Shown here: piece after piece, positions 51,310 through 63,665 of the stretch
Layout: each line of letters opens with the position of its first letter
Numbering within the stretch: the first letter of the stretch is position 1
DNA from: Entoloma clypeatum
Taxonomy: Eukaryota; Basidiomycota; Agaricomycetes; Agaricales; Entolomataceae
Assembly: GCA_963565915.1 (NCBI GenBank)
Contig: OY751485.1
Span: 3,162,001-3,226,000 of the forward strand
Length of the DNA: 64,000 bases
Direction of reading: 5' to 3'
Made by a program: the position numbers and the translations under genes
Notes under the pieces: model-generated
Databases searched by the model: none
Told to the model about the DNA's origin: nothing
What the model saw: the letters and a program-made list of their open reading frames with translations, nothing else

Positions 51310-54300
51310 TCAGCGCCTCAGGGCAGACAACATCTTGGCCAACGCGTTGATCTGCCCCTTCTGAACCTTCTTGACACCCTCACCATCGCTACCCAAACCA
51401 TCGAGATCCGTGGTGCTCGTGGATGCGTCGCGTCTCTGGGACTCGAGCATCTTCCCAACGGCAATGCCTGGCCGCTCGGTAATGGTATCGAGTGTGGCGT
51501 CCTTTGGCTTCCTCGTGCGCTGCTTGCGAGGGGGAGGGGAACCAAAGATATCTCCGACAGGATTAGTGTGCTGGCCACGCGGTAGCTCGTGAAGTTCCCA
51601 AGGAACACCGTTCATTACTGAGCAGAAAGAATGATCAACCATGGCATCTTCGAAATCTGCAAACGTTCTCAACTCACCTTTGATATTCTTGGGAAGAGCG
51701 GCGTAGCCGGTCTTTGAGTTGATGGACGCTGGTTTGATGTTCGTCCGCCAACTTGCCGAGGACACACTGGTGGCGGCCGTAGATATGCTGCGGGTACTGG
51801 AATTGCTGTAACGCGTGAAGGCAGATGTTGAAGTGCCTGGACTCGAGCTCGTGCTCATCGAGCTGCGCCAGTTGCTAGAAACAATAGAGCTGGCGCTGGA
51901 CCCAACCGGGCGCCCACTGTGAATGCTATTTGGTGAGGTGGCACGTTCGCTCCGTCTCTCCGGGTGAGCCCAGCGCTCAGCACTCGGTTCGGGACTCCTT
52001 GAAGACACGAGAGCCAGAGACCTGCTACTAGCATTTGACGGAGCATTGGGTCCGCGGTTGCGACGGCCCCTGCCCCAAGTCAAGCTGCCGGCATCAGAGG
52101 AGGGAGCAGGCGGGGTGCTACCGATGGAAGCATCCAACCCCATGATGAGACTAGTGACGTGACTGGCGGTGGTAGACATGGGGGCGACATCCGAGGACGA
52201 GGATGGTGAGACCTCTTCGACCGGAGAAACACGGCCAGGAGGCACAGTGGGAGCGTTGGCTTTACCGAAGCCGAGCTTCCATTTGGAGGGTTTCTTCGTC
52301 ACGGGGATTTGGGGAACAGCTGGCAGAGGAGGTTGGCTGCGGCTACCGTTGCTGCGCGGAGCCGTAAGCAAAGGATAAGGCAAGAGGAATAAAGAGACCG
52401 GTTCAAACGGCTGGGAAGCACGTTGTGAAGAGGAGACCGAAACCCTGGAAACTGACCTGTGCGCCGAAGAGGACCTTGACGCCTTGCTGATCTCGCGTGC
52501 CAATGATTGAGAAGCGTTGGCCAAGGTAGCCAACGTTTCGTCCTTGGAATCCGACGACAGGGTTCCTTTGCCTTTGCGCGCCCCTCGTTTCCTTCGTTTA
52601 TTGGTGGATGTGGACCTGAGCTCCATGGATGCGCTGTCAAGCGGACTTGCCTGAATGTCCAGCTCCAATTCCTCTGCTTCCTCTGGCTCAGGTTCTTGAT
52701 CAAACACAGTTGAAAGATCAGAATATTCGCGTCCCTCATACGCAGGGCCAAGCGAAGGAGCGCGGGACAATGAGCGAGTGGGGAGTGCAGGAGTGCGGCC
52801 AGCGGTGGTGCTGGTAGAAGGGTGTCTAGAAGAGGGACGGTGGGAGAGAGGTGTCGAAGAAGCGATTGGGTGGCCTTGGGAACTACTCGACAGGGTTCTA
52901 TGCATGCCGTGGCCGCTCAACAGCATGGGAAGGTTGCGAGACCAGGCGCCGAATTCGGTGGCAGTGGAACGTAGCGAGTCGTCCTCCGGGTCCTCGAGGA
53001 TGCAGAAAACCTTGTTGGCCAGGTGTTCAGCGACCGAACGAGTCATGCCGGCGAACCTGTGGAGGAAGAAATTGATAGGGTCTCTGCGGTACAGGTCAAA
53101 GGAGGAACAAGCGCCCTGTGCTGTATCGGTCCAAGGATTGCAATGATAGAGCCTGGTGGGGAGGGAGATTAACGGATATGCGTGGAAAGAGGGCAGGATA
53201 CTGACATGTTGATGAGGACGATGCCCAGGGACCAGACATCGGCTGCACGAGGGCGATACGTCGGGGCGACATTGTTCCTGCATTCTGTTATCGTTGATCG
53301 GTATGATGATCGAAAAGAAGAATAGGTGATGACGGACCATAACTCATATAGGGAGCACTGCCGCAGTCCATATCAAAAGAGGCAAGGTCGGTTGTTGACA
53401 AGCCAAAGTCTGTAAGTTTGACGATGACCTTGCGTTCCTGACGGCCATCGGGGAGGGTGGTCCAGCCATCTGTGACGATAAAGTTTTCAGGCTTGATGTC
53501 ACGATGGAAGACCTGCTGGGCATGACAAGCGGCGACGGCCTCGCACATCTGAGAGAACATGGAGGAGATGAGGCGAAGGCGAGTGCGTGAAAGAAGCTGG
53601 GAAGGATGGAGATTTGAAAGAAGACTTGGAGTGGGGGGTGTTCGTGAAATTGAAGAGTCAGAAGAGTTGTGAGTGTCGGAATCATAATGGTCACGAGCCT
53701 GCTCCAGGAAATAGAAGAGATCTTCGCCTGGAACGTACTCGAGAAGAAGAAGGAGGAACCGAGAAGTATCGAGGGTACGGTGGAGAGTCACGATGTTGGG
53801 ATGTGGGCGAAGAGACTGATGGATGGTGACCTTAAAGTTGGGGTGATGAGAAGAAAGAGAAGGGGTGAGGATGGGGAGAAAGGCATACCTCAGACATCTG
53901 TGCCGCAAGCTCGTCCTCGTCGAGGTTCGCTTTAGAGAGACACTTGATTGCATATTCGCGGCCGTATTCGATTTGTGGAAGGTTGGAAGGCTTGTGATCA
54001 AACTCCATGGTGCCGATAGTGGACATGTGACCATCGTCGGAAGGCTGGGGACGGGAAAGGACCTCTTGTACAAGGTATACAACGGCGTAACTACCATGTC
54101 CGAGAGTGCGCTTGACCTTGAACTCTGTGGCGGGTGCGAGGCCGGAGGTGGATGGGCCAAAGGAGACGAGACGAATGGACTCGCCCTGCAAAAGACAGCC
54201 CTCGCCAACGAAATCGCCAGGGACGAGGACATCCTCTATGGAGGAGGAGGATGATATGGAGGAGGAACGGGTGGCGGGTTGAGATGGGGGGTGATGAGAA

Positions 54301-54482
54301 AAGGCGACTGGGGTGGAGGGCTGATTGGGGGGGACAGGGGCGGAACGAGGAAGAGTTGAGGAAAGATTGGGGGAGTGGAAACCAGCGAAAGCAGAACGAG
54401 GGAAGGGATCCTTCTGGAAGCGCTTGGTGTTTAGGATGAGTTGGTCATGATAGTCACTACGGAGAGGGGAATACTGCAACAT
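51310..54482 (-). CDS. Serine/threonine kinase, Ran1/Ksp1/Vhs1-type
   Basis: ATG 54482 (MLQYSPLRSDYHDQL) to TGA 51310, several exons. Kinase domain: glycine loop RTLGHGSYAVVYLV, ATP Lys in YAIKCLSK, HRD loop VFHRDIKPENF, and DFG in KLTDFGLSTTD, with an activation-segment end GSAPYMSYE. The N-terminus before it is Ser/Pro-rich with VPGDFVGEGC and IRLVSFGPSTSG. The carboxy-terminal 550 residues are disordered, Ser/Arg-rich, ending NALAKMLSALRR, as in fungal Ran1/Ksp1/Sks1-like kinases. These regulate nutrient response and meiosis/filament growth. A (CGT)n run lies in the 5' leader at 54608-54633. Confidence 0.87.
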
Positions 54483-54886
54483 GAGCAGCGGCTCTCTACG
54501 AGTTCAGTCTGAGAGGGCAGCAGCATGCAGCGGATGCTGGCTGCGGAAAGGGGACGAGTCCCGTCAACGCCGGGTGGTAGGCTAGAGGAAAGGGGGGAGA
54601 GGTGGTGGCGACGACGACGACGACGACGACGAAGGAGGAAGAAGAAAGAAGAAGGGGAAGGGGAAGAAAAAACCCCGCTGGCAGAGATCACGCAAGGTTT
54701 AGATGACCATGTGGTCGTTGACGGGGATGTGTAATAATTAGTTAGTCAGCCAAGTACTAGCCACATGCATCAATGATTCCCTCTGTCCACACTCATTTCC
54801 GAGTCAATACTGGTTGCGCAACGCCGACGTCCGTCTTGCACGAAGCGACGAAACCAAGTATTCTTTCTGAAAATAGCATGCTGTAG
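54483..54886. other. Intergenic with (CGA)n microsatellite
   Basis: 404 bp upstream of the kinase start, also beyond the end of UTP6. It contains a run of about 8 GAC/CGA units at about 54608-54633 followed by purine-rich repeats. No gene seen. Confidence 0.7.
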
Positions 54887-56275
54887 TCACAAGGTCCTAA
54901 ATTTCAATCCTTTGATCTTGCTCACCAGATTTTCATCAATACAACATCCACACCACTCCTCCACAAACTCCCCATAAGCTTTCATCAATTCCTCCCCGCT
55001 GCTCTCCCTTGCCATCTTCAACATCTCTTCATTCGCACATCGCAACCCCTCCACCAATGCTTCCCCCTTCAGTCCGGGTCTCAAGAACCGACCTGCCAGC
55101 AATTTAATGGCTCCGACGTCTTGAGGCAGTGTTTTCCGCAACAAATCATATACATGCTCCAATATCCCTTCTTTTACCTTTGGCTGCAAAGGATACGCCA
55201 ACAAAAGAGCAATGAGTTCTTGGAAAAGTTCCAATTTTGGAATGGCTGCCAAACGCAGTTTAGCATCGTCACTATAGACAACACACCCACGTACCTTGAA
55301 CGGCACTCGTGATCACCGATTTCACGATCGCCCCCTGCATGATTTCCTTTCGCGTCTCGACTTCTTTAGGCTCCTCGGTATCATTCTCTCGCATGATACC
55401 GTCCCTTCCATCATCCATCTCGTCTGCATTACCTGACTCTTCACTCAGTCCCAATACATCCCAACGTCGTCGCAAACTCTCAATGAAGCCAAGTTCCATC
55501 TTCACATATTCCCGCCAGAGTTCCACACTATACTCGTTGAGTCGTATCCCACGCTGAAGCAGTGTTCGTGCAGAAGAATGCGATTGGTGGTTTAGCTCGT
55601 GTGATGCTGCCACGATGTACAGTTCTGGATGATTAGGATGGTGCTGTATAGCCCTACGAGAAAGTCATTAAAAAAATAAAAAACAATTTGCAATGGCATC
55701 CAAACCTCGCCGTGATTCTTCCAACCAGAGTGCGCGCCCCTTCCCGTTTAGCAACTTCTATGTACTGTATCCACAGTCCCACATCAGATTTGAACCTTTT
55801 CAAAGCGCGTTCGAATATATGAAACTGCCGCCGAACAAGCGCATAATCAGAAATCGAGGGTGGTGCTGGCTCCATTTCTGCATCGCTCCATTCCTGAGAA
55901 GAGTTAGCGGACAGTAGATCCAGACCCACTAATGCGTTCTGCACGTTTCCGCCGTAGTTGCTCCAGTCCCATTTCATAGGAAGCATAGCGAAGGAAGTCA
56001 GCTTTTTTTGCCACGCGACGGACAAGTGCGGTTTCAAACATGGTGCGCTTCTTCATGATCTGTTTCGTCTCTTTCTGCCAAGATTGAGACATCACTGAGG
56101 ATCCGTTCAGCCAGAAGGGATGGAGAGGAGCCTACTTTTGTGAAGAGGTTCTTCTCGACCAAGTCTTTGAGCTCATCGAGCGTCTGGGACAAACATCATT
56201 TTAGAACAATGTGGCCATGAGCTGAGCAACGCGGCAGCTACTCGCCTGCTCCTGCTGGAACTGTACTCTCTCCAT
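54887..56275 (-). CDS. utp6: U3 snoRNP-associated protein 6 (UTP6)
   Basis: ATG 56275 (MERVQFQQEQ), joined by an intron with a GC donor (56245, GCGAGT) to TLDELKDLVEKNLFTK, then RRVAKKADFLRYASYEM, HAT-type repeats (FERALKRFKSDVGLWIQYIEVAKREGA; SARTLLQRGIRLNEYSVELWREYVKMELGF) and an acidic stretch. These are hallmarks of UTP6, a UTP-B component of the small-subunit processome, needed for 18S rRNA maturation in the nucleolus. The end (AYGEFVEEWCGCCIDENLVSK) is within the family's range. It shares a 98-bp divergent promoter with the neighbour. Confidence 0.88.
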
Positions 56276-56373
56276 CGTAATAGGGTATAAGAGCACGAAA
56301 TCGAAATTTTGCGGAACCGCATCGGGCCGGACCTTTTTGTGTGAATCTTCCTTTCCTTGTTGTTGTCCCAACG

Positions 56374-57749
56374 ATGCCCAAGCCGCACAGGCCACCGAGC
56401 GCCCTCCGCTCCCAGTCCAGGTCATCTTCCAGCTCAAAGCTCCCCGCCAATCTCCAATTCACTCAAAAAGACCCACCCCCACCCAAAGCCGTTGAGAAAT
56501 CCAAGAAGAACGGCTATCCCCACGACGTATGTTTCAATCTCCACTCTAGTCTTTCAGGATCCTCATCGAGCGACTATCCTTCGCAAAGGCTCACTCAGCG
56601 CATGGGAAAAGCGTTCCTCGGGTGCCCAGCGCCCAGCGCGTTCACTCCAGAGACCAACTCCAACCTTTCGTCGCCAAGAGAGGCCCGGCTCCGCAGAACC
56701 CCCGTAATAATGGCACAAGGGCTAAGCCTGGATTTACCATAGCCAGTTCCGGTGACGACGATGACGATGAATGGATATCAAGCGAGAGTGGCGTAGCGAC
56801 CCCCAATGATCATCAATCTCACTCGGACAGCGAGTCCGATCACGTCGAACGACCACCACAATACCGAGCCAACCAACACTCCTCCCAGGTTGAGCCACCA
56901 CCCGTTGACCTGTCGGGATTTCCCCGTGTACAGACGGCGCGCCCGTCTGATTTTGCTTCGATAGTTGTCCCTTCAATACCCGACCGTTCTGAAACCCGCA
57001 CACCGACTCTTCCGCCAACCAAGACAGAACAAAGTCCACGTTCGCGGAATAGCCAGTCGCGCCAGTCCCATGATCCGGGAGTAAATAATCTCAAAGAGGC
57101 CCCCAATCTCCTGAGCCCTCGTATATCAAGTAAACGACAATCCTTCACCCGCCCGCCTTCTACCCATTCTACCAAAGGAGACCCCCCTCTGCGTCCCCAC
57201 CCGCTGATACGCGGTCACTCTTACGGACAGATCTACCCCGCCAAACCCGCTCCTCTCGAACCCCTCACTGTCATGCAAGACGCGGGGCCGTCCTCACCAC
57301 CCGGCCACATTTACGATCACAAGCTCTCAACATCTCCGACATCCAGCATCAAGACAAATCTGACGTCTCCCTCATCTCCAGATCATAGTTCCACATCTCA
57401 CCACCGTCGCACATCAATCTCATCCGTGGCCACACTTCCAACACACAGCAGTCTCAGAGACTCTGTAAATTGGAGCCTAAGTGACCGAAGACGGACCCTC
57501 TCGCATTCCTCTTCATCTGCCGCACTATCTTCACTCGTTCATCTACCTACAGTAACACGGCCGCCATCTCCGCAAGCCATCTCATTTTTCCCGCCTGTCA
57601 ATCCTCATGCCAATATTGAAGGCATCCATCCGCTTTTACCTGCTCCCTATCTCCACAACCATCTCACTGTGCTCGCTCGGAGAACACCAATCAAAGAATC
57701 GTTTGATCGGGTCATAAGGGCCAAGCACGAACTCCGGGCATCTAATTGA
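56374..57749 (+). CDS. Uncharacterised basic, Ser/Pro-rich protein
   Basis: Exons 56374-56526 and 56589-57749, phase 0 join, 437 residues. The N-terminus is PHRPPSALRSQSR with a KKNGYPHD motif. The rest is rich in Ser, Pro, Thr and His, with an acidic DDDDDEW patch. The only block that looks conserved is the C-terminal IHPLLPAPYLHNHLTVLARRTP followed by KESFDRVIRAKHELR. No domain recognised, no membrane segment. It is divergent from UTP6 with only 98 bp between the ATGs, so shared regulation is likely. Confidence 0.6.
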
Positions 57750-58031
57750 AGGACACACTCTCAGTAGCTTCTGCTGCACGTTTAAGGACGAATCATTACT
57801 TGCATACGTAGGTTGGTAAATTAATTCAGAGGGAGGCATGCTGGATAATCCCTCCTTCATGATTCATTTTGTACCTTGTAATCATTATATTCTCTGTCTG
57901 CTCAAACTCGCTGCGACCCTTCCGCTTACGTGGCAAGGCGCGTTCCGAGTCCGTCACGTCACCGACTTTCAGTGCTTTGCGTGTTCTTCGTAACGTTCAA
58001 CTCACCTCCTTTCTTTGAAGTCCCCCCGATA

Positions 58032-58660
58032 ATGTGGTTGTCAGATGCGCAAAGTCAGTATCACTATGGTCCAGGTTGTACGCCTGACAATACTCTTCTG
58101 CAGAGATTGGGGTCGCCCTCACCACCTTCGGTGGTCTCTTCATGCTGCTAGGCGTCATGCTCTTCTTTGATGGCGCTCTCCTTGCTCTCGGCAATGTGAG
58201 TTTCAAAACATCGTGGCTTGCAGGGTCTCTCAAACTGGTCACCCTAGATTCTCTTCATATCCGGCTTGACACTGATCATTGGACCTCAAAAAACCTTCTA
58301 CTTCTTCGCGCGCAAGCAGAAGATACGTGGGACAGCATGCTTCTTGGGAGGGATATTGCTCGTTTTCTTCAAATGGCCTTTCATTGGAATGCTCGTCGAG
58401 ACATTTGGGTTCCTGAACCTCTTTGGGTACGCGCGGTATCATCAGGCCGAATTTCCAACTTATAGCCTTTCTCAAGTGACTTTTTCCCGGTTGTCATCAC
58501 GTTCCTGCGGCAGTTGCCTTTCGTTGGGACTTTTTTGTCTCTGCCCTACATCCGGGGAGTAAGTCATGCAAAAATGACAACAGAATGGCAAGATACTCAT
58601 TTTTTTTTTCCTCCATAGGTCGTGGATCGGTTGGCTGGATCACGGGCGTCTGCCGTATGA
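58032..58660 (+). CDS. got1: Golgi transport protein GOT1
   Basis: Short exon 1 (58032-58053, MWLSDAQ), then KIGVALTTFGGLFMLLGVMLFFDGALLALGN, an exon with ILFISGLTLIIGPQKTFYFFARKQKIRGTACFLGG and VFFKWPFIGMLVETFGFLNLFG, then DFFPVVITFLRQLPFVGTFLSLPYIRG and VVDRLAGSRASAV. (Blocks are shown in pieces.) The four-helix layout and length (about 150 residues) are those of GOT1, which works in ER-to-Golgi vesicle formation. All introns have GT-AG ends. Confidence 0.92.
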
Positions 58661-59192
58661 CCTTATCTTTGAATGATTGGGGTTCTCAGTCCAACCGCAA
58701 TGATCATCTCATGAGTTATCTCTTTGGTGGAGTCTCCCCTGCAACAGCAATGATTACTTTTCAATAACACCGATTGTCTAGTCGCCCATGCAGCATCCTG
58801 GTGGCTCAGCAGTTCAAACATTTACATCTGCCCTCACCTGCTTGAACCACAGGCAAGAATCCACGAACTGTGATGTACTTGCAGATGATTCCGAGAAAAA
58901 GATAATGATTCAGTAATCCACTGCTTGAGGTTTACAAGGCGTCAGCGAGTGCCTGAGACTTCTTGCATGTGTTATCATGATCGTATGGAAAGATGTTGCC
59001 AATGACAATGACAAGAGACATGACATACATCATAAACCTGACTTCGGCACTTGCAACTACCAGTGAGATCCCCACTTTTGAGAATACAATTTCATTATGC
59101 ACCAGGCATTGCTTCGAATCCTCGCTGTTCGATGTCCATCCTCCCTGCATCAGGAATACTCTCCAACATCTACCCCCTTTTTTTGACAACAG
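58661..59192. other. Region upstream of an unresolved gene
   Basis: 532 bp. It probably contains the promoter and first exon(s) of the next gene. An ATG at 58977 starts a plausible stretch (MIVWKDVANDNDKRHD) ending CNYQ with a GTGAGA donor at 59063, but its phase does not join the exon at 59193, so it was not accepted. Confidence 0.4.
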
Positions 59193-60116
59193 GATAGATA
59201 CAATGCAATCAAAATTCAGTTTCCCGGGGAAGGCAGGCGCAGATGGCACTTGCGTGTCCTTGAAGGATTCTGGGCGATCGTACTGAACGACGAAAATTCC
59301 CATACCCTCAATGACAAGAGCATCGTCCCTCCATCCGAAGTGAGGCATTGGTACCCACGTTCGAGACACCTACAGATATGCTGAGAGTCTTGATAGGACG
59401 CTTTTACGCAAGATGACGATCCATTTGACAGCTTTTTGGAAGGTCCAGAATTAGGCCTCCTCCTTCGAACAAACTTCTCAAATGAAGATGCCTGGCAATC
59501 GTTTTGCAATAAACTTGACGTCGCTGAAGAGGAATTCACAGAAGCAATGAAGCCGGAGGGACAGCAGGACGCCACAGAATGTAGCCCTGATTCAGACGAC
59601 GAAGGCTCCTTGGACGGCATACCCTCCCCTATCATTAAAACCATAAATCCCTCATACCCGATGCAAACCATGTTCACCAACATGTCAAACTTGACCGCTC
59701 TGCGTCTCTTCAACGACGTGGATATTCGTCTGGCTCCTGCTCCTCTGCCGGGCCAAAAGCGAATACAATCTCCAAATCGTTTAATCGATCAAGGAAAATG
59801 GCAAGAAATATATGGAGGGATGAACATCTGGATCTACGATGCTCAATCCAATATTGATCAGTGTGTGCGACTGGTAAGCCAGGAAGGTGATGTTTATGGC
59901 ACCGCAACGTGAGTTCTCTTGACTCGAAGCATGTTCCACATCTCGACATCTGTTTCGTATAGAGGAGACAGTTGGCGTGTTCAAGGCGCGCATATCTGCG
60001 AGATTCAATTCAACATGTCTTGCCTCGGCATGGCAATCAACTTTGGAGGCCTGGATAAATGGGACTTTCATGAACGACGAAGGAATCTCGAACAAGCTGG
60101 CTTAGGAATTCAATAG
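59193..60116 (+). CDS. Uncharacterised conserved protein, 5' end unresolved
   Basis: Exons 59193-59339, 59397-59908 and 59963-60116 join cleanly in frame. The first reads DRYNAIKIQFPGEGRRRWHL, RVLEGFWAIVLNDENSHTL and SIVPPSE. The next is acidic (DAFTQDDDPFDSFLEGPE, SPDSDDEGSLDGIP) with WQEIYGGMNIWIYDAQSNID. The last has GDSWRVQGAHICEIQFNMSCLGMAINFGGLDKWD and ends at TAG 60114. A globular domain split by an acidic insert seems likely. No family recognised. It is convergent with RACK1 (148 bp between stops). Confidence 0.55.
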
Positions 60117-60264
60117 ACATGCTCGAAAATGCCATACTGATACTGATATGAGCTTTGAGTGCACGAGGAGGCGCTTTTGTATTTTCTCGTAACTCGCGAG
60201 AAGGAAACAGGAAGGAATCGTCAAACTACCACCTCCGCTGACAACGAGCCAAGCCGACATCTGT

Positions 60265-61520
60265 TTATGAGGTGACGGTCCAAACACGTAACGCGTTATC
60301 AGTGAAACCAGCGAAAAGAGTTTGACCATCGGCCGACCAGGCAATCGAAACACACTCTGGTTGTCTTGCTTCCTCTCGAACATCAGTGTAGGCGGGTTTG
60401 AGCTCATCAACGATGGATCTGAAGAACAGAATTTCTAAGTGAGGTTGCATCACAGGTGACTTCGGAATGGCTTACTTGCTCTCCAAATCAAAGATCTTGA
60501 CACAACTTGCAGTGGCAGCACACAACCAGTATCGATTGGGAGAGAAAACAAGGGCGTTGACAACGTCGCCGGCTTCAAGGGAGTAGAGGTGCTTGCCCTC
60601 GTTTAGATCCCAAAGCATGGTAATACCATCTTTGCCACCAGAAGCAGCGAGGGAACCATCGGGAGAGACGGAAATGGTGTTTATGTAGCCGGTATGGCCG
60701 TAGTGGTTAGTCTTGAGCTTGAATTTCGAGAGTTCCCAAACCTGATGAATGTAGTAAGTACAACGGAGCTCGTGGTAAATAGTGCTGGCTTGAGGCCAAT
60801 AGCAAGACAACATCGTAGCAAACGACGCGCATAGTCATATTACAAGAAGTAGAAATGTAATAAAATGTCAGGGCTGACCTTGACGACTTTATCCCACCCA
60901 CACGACACGATGACAGGGTTCGAGACGTTGGGGCTGAACCTCACGCAAGACACCCTTGGAAGGTGAAGGATAGATAATCAGTACTTGGTAGATGATCCAA
61001 TGTGCGTCGAGGAAATGTACCATTCCGTATGGCCATCATCCTTGATATCGTACTTGCACTCGCCGAGGGTATTCCAGAGTTTGATCGACCTATCGCGAGA
61101 ACCAGAGACGATTTGTCGGTTATCAGCGCTGAAGCTGACCGAAAGGACATCAGAGGTATGGCCGACGAAGCGACGAGTAGTCAAGCCAGTGTTGAGATCC
61201 CAAAGACGGAGGGTGTGGTCCCAGGAGGAAGACAGTGCGAACTGTCCGTCGGAAGAGATGACGACGTCAGAAACGAAATGGTTGTGTCCGTGAAGGATTC
61301 GCTTTGGGTAGCCGTAAGTGTCTTCGTCGCGAGTTAATTGCCAGACGATGATTGTCTTGTCTATAGGAAGGAAGATTAGATGTTATGAGGGGGTGGGCTG
61401 GTATCACGCACCTCGCGACGCGGTTAAGATCATGTCCGGATTCTCTGAGGAGGTTGCGATGGCGGTGACCCATCCTTTGTGGCCCTCTAGCGATCCAAGG
61501 AAACGCAACGATTCCGACAT
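60265..61520 (-). CDS. cpc2: RACK1/Cpc2 ribosome-associated WD40 scaffold
   Basis: ATG 61520 ([22 protein letters not shown]), then seven WD repeats: [96 protein letters not shown] (given in part), and the end [13 protein letters not shown]. The order and length (about 314 residues) are those of RACK1. It binds the head of the 40S subunit and links signalling to translation. It has several introns; one (about 60740-60884) is long for this region. It is divergent from the nucleoside hydrolase across 400 bp. Confidence 0.95.
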
Positions 61521-61920
61521 GGTGTTTTCTGGTTTTCTGGCTCGATGATGGCGATGGCAACAGTGTAACGTCACGCTCAGCCACTGTGACCAGGCTGTAC
61601 AGTCCCCCGGCAAAAGCCATCTATAAATGCTGAAGATACTCGAGTCTCAACCACCTGCAGGACATACGCAACGGTGAGTGTCATGTCTTTTGTTCGATTT
61701 TCAGCCGCTTCATGATGTAGTCATAATATATTTGCTACTTCAGAGGGCATTCGCCCGATGAGACCAATTTTCCACCAAGATCTCTGATCCCTCTTTCTCA
61801 GAATCCTGAACTCGTCTGACCTCTTCTCTACAGGCTCTCCCAAGTTGTCGGGATAGTGTAGCGCCTCGCAGTATCTTTCAAATTACAACCAGCCTTTGTT
61901 ACATAAGCCTTTCAAGTCGT
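61521..61920. promoter_or_regulatory. Divergent promoter region, RACK1 and nucleoside hydrolase
   Basis: 400 bp between facing-away starts. It contains a CT-rich tract near 61790-61830, typical of ribosomal-protein-type promoters in fungi. No defined element. Confidence 0.45.
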
Positions 61921-63568
61921 ATGAGTGCGCGACACAAGACGCCCGTCATCAGCAAGTGTCCTTTGCTTCTCAGCTGCATATATCAACTATACCACTTCAT
62001 TGCCAGTTGACACTGACCCCGGTGTCGATGATATCACGGCGATGTTGGTCAGCTCAGTCAGTGCATCGCCCATGCTGATCTCTTCTCCTGCTCTACAGCC
62101 TGCTCGCCCTTGCTTCCCCAGAACTGGAGATCCTTGCATATATAGTATCATTTGGCAAGTCTCTACCCTCGCAGCATAGTTGAAGGTCTCCCTAGACGAT
62201 TTGTCGATGCAGGCAACACAGATGCGGACGCCTCTCAGTCAGTCGCCATCGCCCACGACTGTCAGATCCTATGTTCATCCACTTTTTGGCAGCTTGAATA
62301 TCTTGAAAGCCTATCAAGCGCTCGAGCGCAACTTTCGACAATATCCTTCTCATAAAGAGCGCTTTCCAAACTACTCTTCATCTGTTAAACCTGTCCTTGC
62401 AAGAGGCAGCTGTGGTCCGCTAGAGGGCGAACTGCATAGCGCCCAATACTTTCACGGGAGGTTGGTTATGCCTGAGCAGTATGGACTCAGTTGCCTTTGT
62501 CTGACGTCCATTGCCATAGAGACGGCCTTGGTGGAATTACGGAACGACATCCTGATCTGAATGTCCCTGTGAATTCTCGCGCAGCACAACATCCCCAGTT
62601 ATACCTCACAGAAAGATCTGGTGTTCACATTGCTTTGGACCTCATACGTGATCAACCTGCGAGATCAATAACGTATATTGCGCTCGGACCCCTCACGAGC
62701 CTGGCACATATGATACGAGAAGATGGCGATCTGGTGAGGAATAGGATTGGTCGTATCGTGTGCATGGGAGGTGCTTTGGACGTTCCTGGGAACACGAGTC
62801 CTGTGGCCGAATGTGAGTTGGGTTGGTTTGAGTTGATTCCAACAAGTGCTCATGTCGCATCCTAAGTCAACTTCTTCGCGGATCCCTATGCCGTCAAACA
62901 GCTGTTGCTGGGCTCTAACCAACATGCAGGGTTGCCACTTGACCGATTCACGATGCTACCCTTGGACATCACGACCCTTCATGAAATGCCCTTCCAGCAA
63001 TACAAGGAACAGGTTGATCCGTTATTTGACTCTACCGCGGATCCATCCAAGGCAGTCGGTAAATCACCACTTACACATTTCACAAGTTCTTTCTTGGAGC
63101 GAACACGCGAGGTAATGCGGCAGTTTGGCAAGGACAGTATGGAACTACACGACGTCGTGGCAGTATGGTGTGCAATTGACAATCCTCCTGAGCGTCCTCT
63201 GGCTGATGGTTGGAAGACGAGGATACGGAAGTTCGACATTGAGCGGTAACGCAACCAGTGGATCCGAAGAGTGATATCCTTCTTACACGCTTGACAGGAC
63301 GGGAGAGATAACCCGAGGGATGCTGGTTGTAGACAGGCGTGAGGATGAGTCGGCGTACGCTCCCGGGGCAAATAGGGCCGAGGTTCAGGCTGTGTTGGAA
63401 CGGGGAAATTTTGAGCCTCACGGGCCGTGGGAGTCCACTGCGAACCCCGCACCAGTGGACGTGGGGACGGGACAGGTGGGGACGGGGCAGGGCGTGCAAT
63501 GTGTTATAGAGACGCCAGGCCCGGATAGACTGCTGGAGTTGATGTTCAGACGGGTGTGGGGACTTTGA
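61921..63568 (+). CDS. Inosine/uridine-preferring nucleoside hydrolase
   Basis: ATG 61921 (MSARHKTPVI); a GC-AG intron (donor 61952, GCAAGT) joins IDTDPGVDDITA, the calcium- and ribose-binding Asp cluster. Intron 2 uses GTTGGT, then LLALASPELEILAYIVSFG. A third intron again has a GC donor (62155, GCAAGT), then NTDADASQSVAIA. Later: YIALGPLTSLAHMI, VCMGGALDVPGN and NFFADPYAVKQLLL. The C-terminus holds HDVVAVWCAIDNPPE and GMLVVDRRED. It splits purine or pyrimidine nucleosides to base and ribose for salvage. The end is Gly/Pro-rich. Complete, with several introns. Confidence 0.88.
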
Positions 63569-63665
63569 GTATTATTTTGATGTATTTATGAGAGAATGCA
63601 TCATCTGTTGTGTACTTGACGATGTCGACCGTGTCCCTCGTAAGTCATGCAGCTAGACACCGCCG

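Noticed and set aside
54600..54670. (CGA)n run as a coding poly-Arg/Asp repeat
   Set aside because: It lies upstream of the kinase ATG and outside any supported exon; treated as a microsatellite in the leader.
58932..59369. 145-codon minus-strand frame
   Set aside because: The plus strand there joins coherent exons (59193-59339 to 59397) by good splice sites; the minus frame is a shadow.
60740..60884. Possible snoRNA in the long RACK1 intron
   Set aside because: RACK1 introns often host snoRNAs, but no box C (RTGATGA) with box D is present on the transcribed strand. The TGATGA seen is on the other strand.
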